From Tetrahymena thermophila SB210 (Eukaryota > Ciliophora > Oligohymenophorea > Hymenostomatida > Tetrahymenidae): a stretch of 64,000 nucleotides of DNA. The notes beneath the pieces are model-generated. The model ran no database searches. It saw only the letters and a list, made by a program, of their open reading frames with translations, and had not been told where the DNA came from. The position numbers were made by a program, and so were the translations under genes. Below, piece after piece: positions 54,285-64,000 of this stretch (positions are counted from its first letter, which is position 1; each line of letters starts with the position of its first letter). Location of the stretch: assembly GCF_000189635.1 (NCBI RefSeq), contig NW_002476457.1, forward strand, positions 248,001 through 312,000, in the 5' to 3' direction.

Positions 54285-54405
54285 ACTGTAAACTCTTATT
54301 AATTAACACCCACCCCTTTTAAAATTTTGTCTGATATTTTGGGTGTTAATAAAAAAAATTTTCCAAAAAAAAAATTGGGTGTTAACTAATAAGAGCCTTA
54401 AGTAT
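54285..54405. mobile_element. Small terminal-inverted-repeat element (MITE-like insertion)
   Basis: About 120 bases absent at the matching position of block 1. The ends are inverted repeats: CTCTTATTAATTAACACCCA at 54293-54312 and TGGGTGTTAACTAATAAGAG at 54376-54395 match 19 of 20 when one is reversed and complemented, with weaker matching for about 9 more bases outward. A further TTGGGTGTTAAT lies inside near 54339. There is no coding capacity, so it would be non-autonomous. Target-site duplication is unclear because the flanks are A/T only. Confidence 0.75.
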
Positions 54406-54739
54406 ATTATTTTAATATATTTTAATATAAATTATAAAATTAACATCTTCATATTATTCATTCACTTTATAATCTGAAATTTAACATAAAGTGACAAAGC
54501 TTTCAAACATCAATGCATAAAGTTTTTTTTTTGGCACATTCCTTCTTTCTTCTCTATTTGTTATATTTATTTTGATTATTAAATTCTTTTATAATAAATT
54601 TAGATATTTAAAAGAAGGCTTTTTTACTTTACAATTAATTAAAATTAGCAAAAGATTATGTATGAGTAACATTAATTACATTAATGGTATTTTATCAAAA
54701 CTTACATTTATTTCTTAAAAAAGTTTTTATCCATAATTT

Positions 54740-55047
54740 AAATTATTTCATTATACAATCTGTTATAAAGTTATTTTGTTAAGTAAGTAAGTTAGTAAGT
54801 AAGTAAATTATTATTTTAATTGAATTAAGTTTTATTGAAAATTAATTTATTTGTTCCTATTTATTTAAAAATGATTATAACTTTTTCAATATATGATTTT
54901 ATTTGAGAATTTTTATGAATGTGTATAAAATCAATATACTTATGTATGTCACTCTCATAGATTGCTTACAATTAGAATACTTAATCAAATTTTAAATAAA
55001 TTAAATTATTTCATTAAAAATCTGAGTGTTATCAACTTATTTTATTT

Positions 55048-55090
<43 letters not shown>

Positions 55091-55300
55091 TAGTAAGTAA
55101 GGAAATTATTATTTTAATTGAATTAAGTTTTATTGAAAATTAATTTATTTGTTCCTATTTATTTAAAAATGGTTATAACTTATTCAATGTATAATTTTAT
55201 TAGAGAATTTTTATGAATGTGTATAATATCAATATACTTATGTAAGTCACTCTTATAGATTGCTTAAAATTAGAACACTTAATCAAATTTTAATTTTGTC
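54740..55300. repeat. Local tandem duplication of about 270 bases in block 2
   Basis: The stretch from AAATTATTTCATT through GTATGTCACTCTCATAGATTG to CTTAATCAAATTTTAA occurs twice in succession here and only once in block 1 (about 45860-46130). Each copy includes a GTAA microsatellite. Confidence 0.8.
55048..55102. repeat. (GTAA)n microsatellite
   Basis: About 13 near-perfect AGTA/GTAA tetranucleotide units with one TTAGT interruption. A shorter version with about six units lies at 54779-54806; block 1 has a single GTAAG at the equivalent place near 45914. Confidence 0.95.
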
Positions 55301-55716
55301 AATTTAGAAAAATACAGAAATTAAAGATTTAATCAATATTTGTCAATCATCAATTTAGTCAGAAACTGATGAGAGTGAAAATAATAAAAGATATTTCAAA
55401 AAAAAGGTAAACTTGTATGCTTAATTAATTAAAACAACAAAAAGAATGTAACACTGTAATAATTAATAAATAGCTGGTATTAATGTGTTCACAAGGATTA
55501 AAAATTTAAATTATTAGAATATTGAATATTTTAATAAAATGAAGTATTATTATAATAAATAGCTGTATTATGATATCTACGTCCATACACTACTATCAGA
55601 TTACTTTTTCATGAATTAAACAAACAATTTTTTTGTATAAATAAGTAATATCCAATCTCATTTAATAAATAAATCAAAATAAATAAAAAAAAAAAAAAAT
55701 CAATAAAATAAGAGTC

Positions 55717-57841
55717 ATGAATAAGGTAGCTTTAATTGCATCATTTTTAGCTGGGCTTTCTATTCTTTCTATCAGCTTTGTTTACCTCAATCAAAAGGAT
55801 TTAAAAGCTGAGGTAATCATTACTAACCCTCCATTTAATACCACATTCCCTCAAACTTTCGAGCTTAAAGACTAATAATTCCTTTTGAATGGATAGCCTC
55901 TTTATGTAGCTGCTGGTGAAATCCATTATTCTAGAGTACCTTCCCAATATTGGCGTACAAGAGTTCAAACTATAAAAGCTCTTGGTAAATTATAACTTAA
56001 ATTATTAAATCTTTGAAGATTTCTTTCTCTATTTTTCAATTTTTTTTCTTCTTTATTTATTAATATACATTTATGATTAGGCTTAAATACTTTAAGTGTT
56101 TACATAATGTGGAATCATCACGAAGTAGCTCCTGGTGTTTTCGATTTCTCAAGTCCTGACAGAAACTTAAGAAACTTCTTACAAATTGCTTTGGAAGAAT
56201 AAATGTATGTTTTAATAAGACCTGGTCCCTATGTATGCGCTGAATGGGATTTCGGTGGCTAACCTTTCTGGCTTTTAAAAGAAAATGTTGAATTGAGATC
56301 AACTGATCCTAAGTATATTTAGGCTATTACTCCTTATATCAATAGAGTTGCTTAGGAAATCTAAGATTACCAAATTACAAGAAATGGTACTGTTCTTATG
56401 GTTTAAATTGAAAACGAATTTGGCTATTATGGTAGTGATAACACTTATCCTCTCAAATTGAAACAAATTTGGGATGATACTAAAATGATTTAGGTTCCTT
56501 ACTACACTGCTGATGGTGGCAGTTAGATTAATACTGGTCATGTTCCCGGTGCTGCTTTTGGATTAAACCCTGGTACGCATGAAAATGATTATTAATACGC
56601 TCATAGTATTGAATTCAATATGCCTGTTATGAGTTCTGAAACTTATCCTGGGTATTTTTTATTTTATTACCTTTTAACAACTATTTATGCTTGCTTAATG
56701 CAAGAATTTTTATTTATTTCAACAAAAAATTAATGCTTAACTGTTTAAATTAACCTCAATTTTATATAAAAAAAGATGGTTAACTCACTGGGCTGACAAC
56801 TGGGCTGGACGTGACATTTCTAGCACTGTCAGTGAATTTGAAAATTTAGTCTGGAACTAACACTCTTTCTCTATGTACATGGTATTTGGTGGCTCTAACT
56901 TTGGTTTAACTGCTGGTGCTAACAATGATAATTCTGATACTGCCTTCTAGCCTGATATTACTAGCTACGACTACGATGCTCCTATTAATGAGTAAGGTGC
57001 TCCCACAGATAAGTTCTATGCTTTGAGAGAGATGTTTAAGTCTCATTTCAACTGGACTATCCCTAATGTTCCCCAAATACAAAACTTAACTACCGTTGAC
57101 TAGTTTACCCCATAAAGATTCGGTTCTCTTAGACTCCTTTACAACTCTTTGCCTAAAGTTACTTTCTAATAAGCTTAAAGTTTCGAAGTTTTAAATCAAA
57201 ACTAAGGTATTATTGTTTATACTTTCTAAGTTCCCATCAGTAACTCTTCTTAAAATACTGATTATACTCTTTCTTTTGATAAGATTAGAGACTTTGCTAA
57301 AGTTTATGTCTAAGTTAATAGCTCTACCACTTATAACGGCACAATTAACAGAATGAATTAATAGAATTCCTTCAGTTTTAGTTATTCAGGTAATGCCACT
57401 AACGCCACAGTAACCATTTTCGTAGAGGCTTTAGGTCACGTAAACTTTGGCCATACTAGTTTCGACAACAAGGGTATCATTGGAAATATTTACTTCCAAA
57501 ACAAGAATATCTCTAACATTTCCCACACTTTAATTCCTCTTCAAAATATTCCTGATATTATTCCTTCTCCTAGTGCTGTTGATTCTCAAAACAGTGAAAC
57601 CTTCTTTAAAGGTACTTTTAAGATCATCGGTTAAATTGGAGACACCTATTTGAATATGTCAAATTACACTAAAGGGTATGTCTGGGTTAATGGATTCAAT
57701 TTGGGTAGATACTGGAATATCGGTCCTCAATAAAAGCTATTTTGTCCTGCTACCATCCTTAAATAGAACAACGAAATTGTTATTCTTGATTTATTATAAA
57801 ACACTGCAGCACCCCTCTAAGGAGAATTAACACTTCATTGA
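55717..57841 (+). CDS. Beta-galactosidase, glycoside hydrolase family 35 (copy 3, block 2)
   Basis: Exons 55717-55984, 56081-56651 and 56776-57841 total 1905 bases, 634 residues. The protein has the same catalytic set as copy 2: [14 protein letters not shown], acid/base Glu in IENEFGYYG, nucleophile Glu in SSETYPGWLTHW and the jelly-roll motif [16 protein letters not shown] hydrophobic N-terminal segment serves as signal or anchor. Most differences from copy 2 are silent; coding changes cluster between the two catalytic residues (for example GTHENDYQYAHSIE instead of [14 protein letters not shown]). The frame is intact although neighbouring genes of the block have decayed, which argues for continued selection on both enzymes. 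The minus-strand frames overlapping it are shadows. Confidence 0.96.
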
Positions 57842-59245
57842 ATAATTATTTGAATTAAAAACTAAAAATATACTAAAAAATATTTTTAGTACTTAAAGTA
57901 TAAAAATAAATAAATAAATTGTTATATATATAAAACAAATATGTTAGTTTTTTTAATAAATTAGTCAAAAAAAAATGAATTTTTTAAAAAATAAATAATA
58001 TTTAAAAATATTTTTTCTGAATACTTTTTGAATATTAATTTGTGATTTTTAATTAGATTGTTTATTTTGTTTAAAAATATCTACAATCTTACTTAATATA
58101 ATAATAAATTAATTATATATAGGTAGTGAATATTTTAAAATAAATGAGGTAGTATTTGAATTTTATTAATTTTTGTGTTTATTTAATTAAAATTAAATGA
58201 ATCTAAATACAATTTTTACTATTTAAAAATATTTTTATTAAAATTTATGGTAATGTTTTATTATTATTTTATTCATTTATAAATATGTTTGAATATAATT
58301 TTAATTCATAATTTTATTTATTAATTAATTAATAATTATTTTTATATTAAATATTTGCAAATGAAATTTAGATTTTAATTTTGTTTTAGATTATCATCTT
58401 TTAATTTAAATTTAAAAGCGAACTTATCTTTCGATTATTTAATAAAAAATTAATCAAAATTAAATATTTTTGTATCAAGAAAAAAAGTTAATTTTTTTAA
58501 TCATCCAATTAATTTAGAATAAACAAAAAAATTCATTTTGTATTAATTTACTTGAGTTCTAATAATTATAATTGCTTTAAATTTTTTAATTCATGCATTC
58601 ATTTACTCTTTCATTTCATTCTCTTTATCATGAGAATCAGTGCTTCTCAAATTTATTCTATTTATTTTGTTTTCATATAGAATTAACTTGTAAGATTTTG
58701 GTTTTTCTTCATAAATTTAATTATTTTAAATTGAAATTATTATTAAAATTTTAAGGAATAATTCTATTGCTGAGATTAAATAATACAAAGTGAAGGTGAA
58801 TTTTCTCTTTTGTATTTTAAAAGAAAATAATTTCTCAATAAAGTATTAAAAGAAAAAATAAATCATGTTTTTAATATAAACAAAATGATTATTTATTAAA
58901 GTGATAATAATAAATAAGAATCATTTATTTATGTTAAAGAATATATTTAGATTTTATATAAAAAAATTAATAAAAAATAAATTTAACTTTTTATTAAAAT
59001 ATTGCATAGGATAGATAAACTACAAATTTTATAAAATAGGAATGAAGTAAATAAATAATATATGTAAGTAAATTTAGAAGATTTTTGATCGAAGCTATCA
59101 GAAATGCTAATATAAGAATTATAAAAGATATTTTGTAAATTAATGAAAATTAAACCATTACGACAACAAATTAAAAAAACAAATAACTAACTAGCTAACT
59201 ACTTTTCTAAAAAACAAGCAAAATCAAATCATATTGTTAATTTTA
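57842..59245. other. Convergent intergenic region
   Basis: Counterpart of 48650-49946, with the same short minus-strand open segment (58591-58698, TGA at its end) and AT-rich spacer. No confirmed gene. Confidence 0.4.
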
Positions 59246-60190
59246 TCAATCATAATATAAATCTGCAGCTATTTGAGAAGGGTTTACTGCTAAGGCAGGC
59301 TTGATAAGAATGGAGAATACAGTTAATTGTAAAAACATTTCTTACTTTATTTCTTACAACTATCTAAAGTTTTATATAGAGCTGTGAGGTGAATTGACTG
59401 TAATTATAACTGGAGTTATTGTTTTATATAAATTATTAAGAGCTACAGCAAGCTTTTTGTCATTACCGCCTCCCAAGAATCTTATAAATAAATTCTGAAG
59501 AGAGGAGTTGACACTTAGATTTTCTACTAAATTATCCCAGAATTTTGGAGGCTCTACTATTGTTTACAAAACTAGTTTTTAAAGATGATTATTTTTAGCT
59601 AAAGCTCTGCATAAATATGAGTGAGCTTCTGAATCGTAGCTGTTTTCAAACGATTGTAGATTCAACTCCTCAAGAACAGTGTTTCCAATTAGAAAATCTG
59701 CTAATGTTTTGTAATCACTTCCATTTGATTAATTCTCACCATTAAAAATTTATACAAATTTTAATGCTTTTGAACTCTGAAGATATTTGAAAATAATCTA
59801 TAGATATCCTTAACTTAAATGGGAGCATTTATGAATACGTAAAACAAATTTATCAATTAATTTTAAGGAGGTCAAACCTGAAAGAATTGTTTGTAATTGC
59901 TAGTTTTATATATTGCTATTTGACAAATTTAAGCTGAAATCTTAGAGATTTAAAAGCTATTTTAAATAGCAAGAAACAGCAGTTGAAAGTTCATCATTCC
60001 AATTTGACTCTTAAATATTTATCACTATTTGATGAACCTATTAGGGTTATATATCTTTCTATTAAATGACATTTTAAAAATCTTTAGCTGATTGAGTTCT
60101 CGTAGCTTACAAAGTAATAGAGTGTTCATCATCTTCTTACTAAGGATAGCAGTTGATAAATCCTACTCTTTATTAATGAGCGCCAAACAT
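59246..60190 (-). CDS. Leucine-rich-repeat (RNI-like) protein (block 2, intact)
   Basis: Single-exon frame of 314 residues. Leucine-rich repeats of the ribonuclease-inhibitor-like type are visible: DELSTAVSCYLKQLLNLQ, LSGLTSLKLIDKFVL, FLIGNTVLEELNLQSF, RALAKNNHLQKLVLQ, LSVNSSLQNLFIRFL. The end is the motif AADLYYD, shared with the paralog at 61522. Such folds bind proteins; the partner is unknown. The ATG at 60190 (MFGAHQQRVGF) is the most upstream one in frame and gives a length like that of the paralog. The duplication breakpoint near 60095 lies inside this gene, about 30 codons from the start, so this copy spans the border and kept its start while the block 1 copy did not. The gene is convergent with GH35 copy 3. 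Confidence 0.85.
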
Positions 60191-60683
60191 TTGAAACTAT
60201 TGAAATTATTTATTTATTTCTTAATTATTTTGTATTGCTTTATTTTATTTTAACTAAAATATTAATTACAAATAATTTATTTAATGTATTTATTAATATT
60301 CTTAACTAAAATTAGATATTTTTTATGGCTCATCAAATTCCTTATTTTTTCTGCCATAAACTTGAAGCCAAATTAAGAAATAGATAGTCAGATTCCTTAA
60401 ATCTTAAAAAATACTGCAATATTATTTTTCTGATGCTTAAACTAAAAATTGACAAATAAAATTTTGTTTGTGACAAATTTAAATTATCTTTTGACAGATT
60501 TTATTCGTTGATTTTTATATTAAAAATGAAATTTGAAATCATTATAAACATAAAACATTTTTTAAAATTAAAAAGCTATTATTTTTTACATTATTTTAAA
60601 GAGATTTATTTAACTTTACTAATTCTAATATAATGAGCAAGACTATTTGTTCTCTATCTAAATAGATAGATATAAATAAATAT
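60191..60683. other. Intergenic region
   Basis: 5' flank of the LRR gene, unique AT-rich DNA outside the duplication. No gene recognised. Confidence 0.45.
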
Positions 60684-60913
60684 AATATTTAAATAAGTAT
60701 TTATTTTCAATTAAGAAATATTTTTGTCTTAAACATGCTATAAAAAAATGAAAATTATTGTTAAATATTTAATAAAAGATTAATTATTATTTAATAATAT
60801 GAGCCAACAGTAGATTTGTTAAATAGCAATAAATTACAAAAGTTTTCTTTAACGAGCATGGCTACTTACTATCTAGCTAAATAAATAAATTAATAAACAA
60901 ACAAACAGACAAA

Positions 60914-60948
<35 letters not shown>

Positions 60949-61370
60949 ATAGCTTTTATTAAAATATTTATATAAGTAATTATTTAAAATTAAGAAATAT
61001 TTTTGTCATTAAAATGCTATAAAAAAATCATGATTATTATTATATATTTAATAAAAGATTAATTATCATTTATGATATGAGCCAACAGTAAATTTGTTAA
61101 ATAACAATAAATTATTAAAATTTTCTTTAATGAACAAGATTACTTACTATGTAGCTAAATAGATAAATAAATAAATAAATAGTTTTTATTAAAATATCGA
61201 AATAAGTAATTATTTTTAAATTAAGAAATATTTTATCTTCAAAATGCTATTAAAAATGATAATTATTATTATATAATCAATAACAGATGAATAATTAATT
61301 AATTAATTTATTATTCTGAGAACATGAGATTTGTTAAATAAGAATAAACTATTGAAATGAAATTTTTATT
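60684..61370. repeat. Degenerate tandem repeat, three units of about 220-290 bases
   Basis: Three successive units begin near 60690, 60975 and 61203 with ATAAGTA..TTATTT, AATTAAGAAATATTTT and ATGCTAT. Each continues with a piece like GAGCCAACAGTA(G/A)ATTTGTTAAATA and ends in A/T-rich simple repeat (AAAT/AATA). The third unit is the most diverged. Confidence 0.8.
60911..60951. repeat. (AAAT)n microsatellite
   Basis: About ten AAAT units, preceded by imperfect AAAC units (60894-60908), at the junction of the first and second 250-base repeat units. Confidence 0.95.
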
Positions 61371-61521
61371 ATTTGTTTTCTATTATATAAAGTTATGTAG
61401 TAATAAATTTTTATATTTTATATCCTATTTGATGACTTGCTTACTTATTTTCAATTATTTGGCTTTCTTTCTATTTTGTACATCGTATTTTACTTAGAAT
61501 AACAATTAGGATTGACAAGAA

Positions 61522-62439
61522 TCAATCATAATAGAGATCAGATTAAATTAATTAAGGATTGTTAGATAGAGAATTCTTAATTAGATTGTTAAAAATTATC
61601 TATTTGAGTTGAAATATTTTTTTCGCTGTTTATAATGATTAAAAAATTTGTAAATAAGGATTCCTTATTTTTGACTAAATAATAATGCATGAAATTGTTT
61701 GATAAATGCCATATAAACCTTTTGTTAGCTAGGAATTATTTTATTTATCAACAAAGTCAACTTAAAGTAATTCGAGAGATGTGTTACTTTAAAGACTCTC
61801 TATTAGTTATTCCCAAAACGATGGAAATGATTTTATATTATTCAATACTAATACTTTTAAGCTATTATTCTTTGAAATACCCTTACAAAGATATGTATGA
61901 GCTTCTTAGTCGTAGCTATCTTAGAATTAATTTAATGAGAGCTCTATTAAATTGAATTGTTTGTATTATAAACACTCAGCAAGATAGCTAAAATATTTCC
62001 CTTATGATATATTTTATGAATTATTTATCGAGATATTTTTAAGATTTTATATTTGAGAGATAATTTTAAATATTATATCAATATATCCTTCATTTAGATT
62101 AAAACACCTATCGAGTAATAATGAAAAAGAGCATAGATTTTATAAATCACATAGAGATAGAATAATTTTAGACAGCTAAAAATTAGTAATGTTGCTTTGA
62201 GAAGCATCTATTTTGAGATTTTTTAACTACTTCAATGATTTTAGATAGGTTGATAAATGACTAGATAAATCATCAGTCCAATCAGCTTCAGGTATATTTA
62301 ATACAATATCTTCTATTTTATTTGGTTTTATAGCAATTGTTTAAATTGCACTGTTTAATTCTTTAAATTATTTTATTTTAATAGCTTTTAAAATAACTTT
62401 TTCATTTCCTAAATATTCTAAAAAAAAGGAATTTTACAT
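61522..62439 (-). CDS. Leucine-rich-repeat (RNI-like) protein, paralog
   Basis: Single-exon frame of 305 residues. It is a diverged paralog of the LRR gene at 59246-60190: shared blocks are DSYDxEAHxYLCxGxxKNN, a PxFWxxLxxSLxxNxSLxxL stretch and the C-terminal SDLYYD before TGA. Repeats include LKQLKNLKIDASQSNI, ILSLCDLQNLCSFSLLL and IISQIQNLKNISI. The start ATG at 62439 opens with MQNSFFLEYLGNEKVILK. Likely a protein-interaction scaffold; partner unknown. Same strand and order as the other LRR genes, so the three copies form a small tandem family. The plus-strand frame at 61689-61955 is a shadow of this gene. Confidence 0.85.
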
Positions 62440-63375
62440 TTTCAAGTTAGAAAAAGGAAAATACATTTTATTTAATTCTTCTTTTCTTAAAATTTTTTAA
62501 ATTTATTATAATTAAAAATTAATCCATCAAACAACCAACAATTATTTATAATAAAGTCTATTCTTTTATAGTATAGATACTAATTTAGATTAACCCAAAA
62601 AATTAAGGAAGAAATTTGAAATTTAAATTAATTTATTTATGCTTTGCTATATATTTTGCTGTAATCTATTAGCACTAAAAAAATTCTTCCGAATTTATAA
62701 GATCAAATTGTTTAATTACTTTTTTTATCATTTAAAAGTCAGATTTTTTAATTTTATTTGTTTTGAAAAACCATTTCAAAGTAAATCAAATTTATTTTCA
62801 CATTTACACTTGAAAATAATAAAACAAATATAAAAATAATTATCTATTTTTTTCTTAAAGTTAAAAATAAAAAGTAAATAAAAATTGAAATTCATTAAAA
62901 AAGCATTAAGTTATTTAAAATAAAATTTTTGAAATTAAATTTAAAATTTCTAAAAAAGCTATTAAATATGTTCTAAAAAATTTAAAATATAATAATAAGA
63001 ATTTAAAAGAATCTTTGATGAAAATATCGATTTTTTTAATTTAAATTAAAATCTAATAAATATAATTCAGTGACAGACATCTGACAATTTAGGTATTCGT
63101 TTAATTCAAATTTTTTTTGATATTCACACACACAATCAAGATAAAAAGTGATTAATTAATTAAGTAGCTTTCATAATCTTACAAAACTTTCTCTAAAAAT
63201 ATCTGAAAATTAGAAAAATTTAAAATATAAAAAACAAACTGTTTAATTAACATTTACTATAAGTTTTACTAAAAATATTTTTTAATAATTTATTTTTTAA
63301 ATTTTTAGCTGTTTAACCTTAAATTAATAAAATGCTTAAATTCTTTAATACTTTTTATATTTAATTACACAAAAA
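62440..63375. other. Intergenic region
   Basis: AT-rich, with a short ACAC run near 63126-63134. The open plus-strand stretch at 62639-62833 is Phe/Lys/Ile-rich only through composition and has no coding character I can defend. Confidence 0.45.
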
Positions 63376-63506
63376 TACCGTATTTCCTTGATAAGGAAGC
63401 CATCGGTAACCGAGGGTGATCTAAATTTGAGGATTTTTAAATCCAATACCTTGCTCGGTTTAGCCACAAAGGCAAACTGAGTACCGAAGGAAAAGGGAAT
63501 ATGGTA
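63376..63506. ncRNA. Highly structured GC-rich element, candidate non-coding RNA
   Basis: A 131-base island much richer in G and C than anything nearby except the 5S genes. The outermost 14 bases at each end pair fully (TACCGTATTTCCTT with AAGGGAATATGGTA, two G-U pairs). Inside, TCGGTA 63403-63408 pairs with TACCGA 63482-63487. CTCGGTTT 63454-63461 pairs with AAACTGAG 63474-63481, extended by GCC/GGC around the loop ACAAA. GGATTT/AAATCC forms a hairpin at 63431-63444. A competing fold pairs ACCGAG at 63410-63415 (approximate) with CTCGGT at 63454-63459. I do not recognise it as U snRNA, SRP, RNase P/MRP, tRNA or telomerase RNA. Strand is undecided since the element is near-palindromic. Alternative: a small inverted-repeat transposon. 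Confidence 0.55.
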
Positions 63507-64000
63507 AATACCTTTATTTTAGAATTTAAATTTCAGAAATATTCATTTTTTCTATTGGTTTTAATTTTTCTTATGACAAAAAGCGACATAAAATAAAGCC
63601 ATAGCAATTTTTAGTAATTTTTAGTGGAATTTAATTTAATTTATGTGAGTTTATGTGCTTAATTATTCCTAAATTTAAGTTTTTATATTAAAATATTTTA
63701 TTTTTAATGCTTTTTTTTGTTTCAAAACCTTTTTATATTTCTTAAAAATCATATTTTATTAAAAATGATTTATTATTAATTTAAATATAAATTTCCTTCC
63801 TGCTCTCTAAATAATTTTTTCAATTCAAAATATTTAAAAATCAATTTAAATATTATTAAAATTAACAAAGTAGATGATATTTATTTTAAATTTTTTTGAA
63901 ACAAGCAAACTACTTTATTTATAATTTCATAATCATACTAAATACGATTTTATATTATATTTTTTAAGTTAATTATTGAGAATATTATTAATTGTATTTA
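63507..64000. other. Right edge, no gene seen
   Basis: AT-rich DNA without a coding frame, repeat or RNA gene I can support. Confidence 0.45.

Larger units (their letters stand above)
50770..60095. repeat. Tandem segmental duplication, block 2
   Basis: Second copy of the block. Contents in order: 5S fragment, three 5S genes, decayed membrane-protein gene with an inserted small element, GH35 copy 3, intact LRR gene. Shorter than block 1 by loss of two 5S units, deletions in the membrane gene and a loss upstream of it, partly offset by local gains near 54285-55270. Confidence 0.9.

Noticed and set aside
61689..61955. 88-residue plus-strand frame with hydrophobic segment
   Set aside because: Antisense to the intact LRR paralog, which shares conserved blocks with the LRR gene at 59246.
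63376..63506. Known small RNA such as SRP, RNase P, U snRNA or a tRNA
   Set aside because: None of the hallmark motifs of these RNAs was found on either strand; kept only as an unidentified structured element.
1..64000. CRISPR array, prophage or bacterial operons
   Set aside because: Spliced genes, TGA-only stops and Pol III 5S genes show this is ciliate nuclear DNA; no spaced direct repeats of CRISPR type were seen.

Overview
The window is nuclear DNA of an oligohymenophorean ciliate, most likely a Tetrahymena. Every long reading frame is continuous only if TAA and TAG are read as glutamine, and every gene ends in TGA. The DNA is extremely AT-rich, introns are short and AT-rich with GT/AG borders, and the 5S rRNA genes are ciliate-like as far as I can judge from memory. 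Because standard-code translation breaks every gene, the gene models here were read by eye with the ciliate code. For the genes with complete models, summed exon lengths are divisible by three, which is an independent check. I cannot tell whether this is a macronuclear or a micronuclear assembly.

Layout, left to right. 1-1034: 3' part of an unrecognised gene (+). 1497-4503: DHHC palmitoyltransferase (-). 5741-10604: membrane hybrid histidine kinase with a C-terminal receiver (-). 12151 up to the assembly gap at 13520-13619: an unrecognised spliced gene (-). 13997-18529: cyclic-nucleotide-gated-type potassium channel (+). 19231-22113: GH35 beta-galactosidase (+). 22523-38562: three tandem copies of a large protein-kinase-like gene (-), the first carrying a 1-base frameshift, separated by repeat-rich spacers.

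40029-60095 is the most striking part. It is a roughly 10-kb block present twice in tandem. Each block carries a decayed 5S fragment, an array of 5S rRNA genes (5 copies, then 3), a membrane-protein gene, a GH35 beta-galactosidase and a leucine-rich-repeat gene on the opposite strand. The right-hand breakpoint lies inside the LRR gene, so the LRR copy of block 1 is truncated. Since then the blocks have decayed in a complementary way: block 1 keeps the membrane gene and has a broken LRR gene, block 2 keeps the LRR gene and has a deletion-ridden membrane gene, and both GH35 genes are intact. Block 2 also carries a small terminal-inverted-repeat insertion absent from block 1. A further LRR paralog lies at 61522-62439 (-), and a GC-rich, highly foldable element of about 130 bases at 63376-63506 may be a structured RNA or a small inverted-repeat element.

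No operon logic applies. The local theme is expansion by tandem duplication (GH35, kinase-like and LRR families, 5S genes) followed by unequal loss. The three GH35 enzymes probably act on galactosides in the secretory or lysosomal route. The histidine kinase, channel and palmitoyltransferase are unrelated membrane signalling genes.
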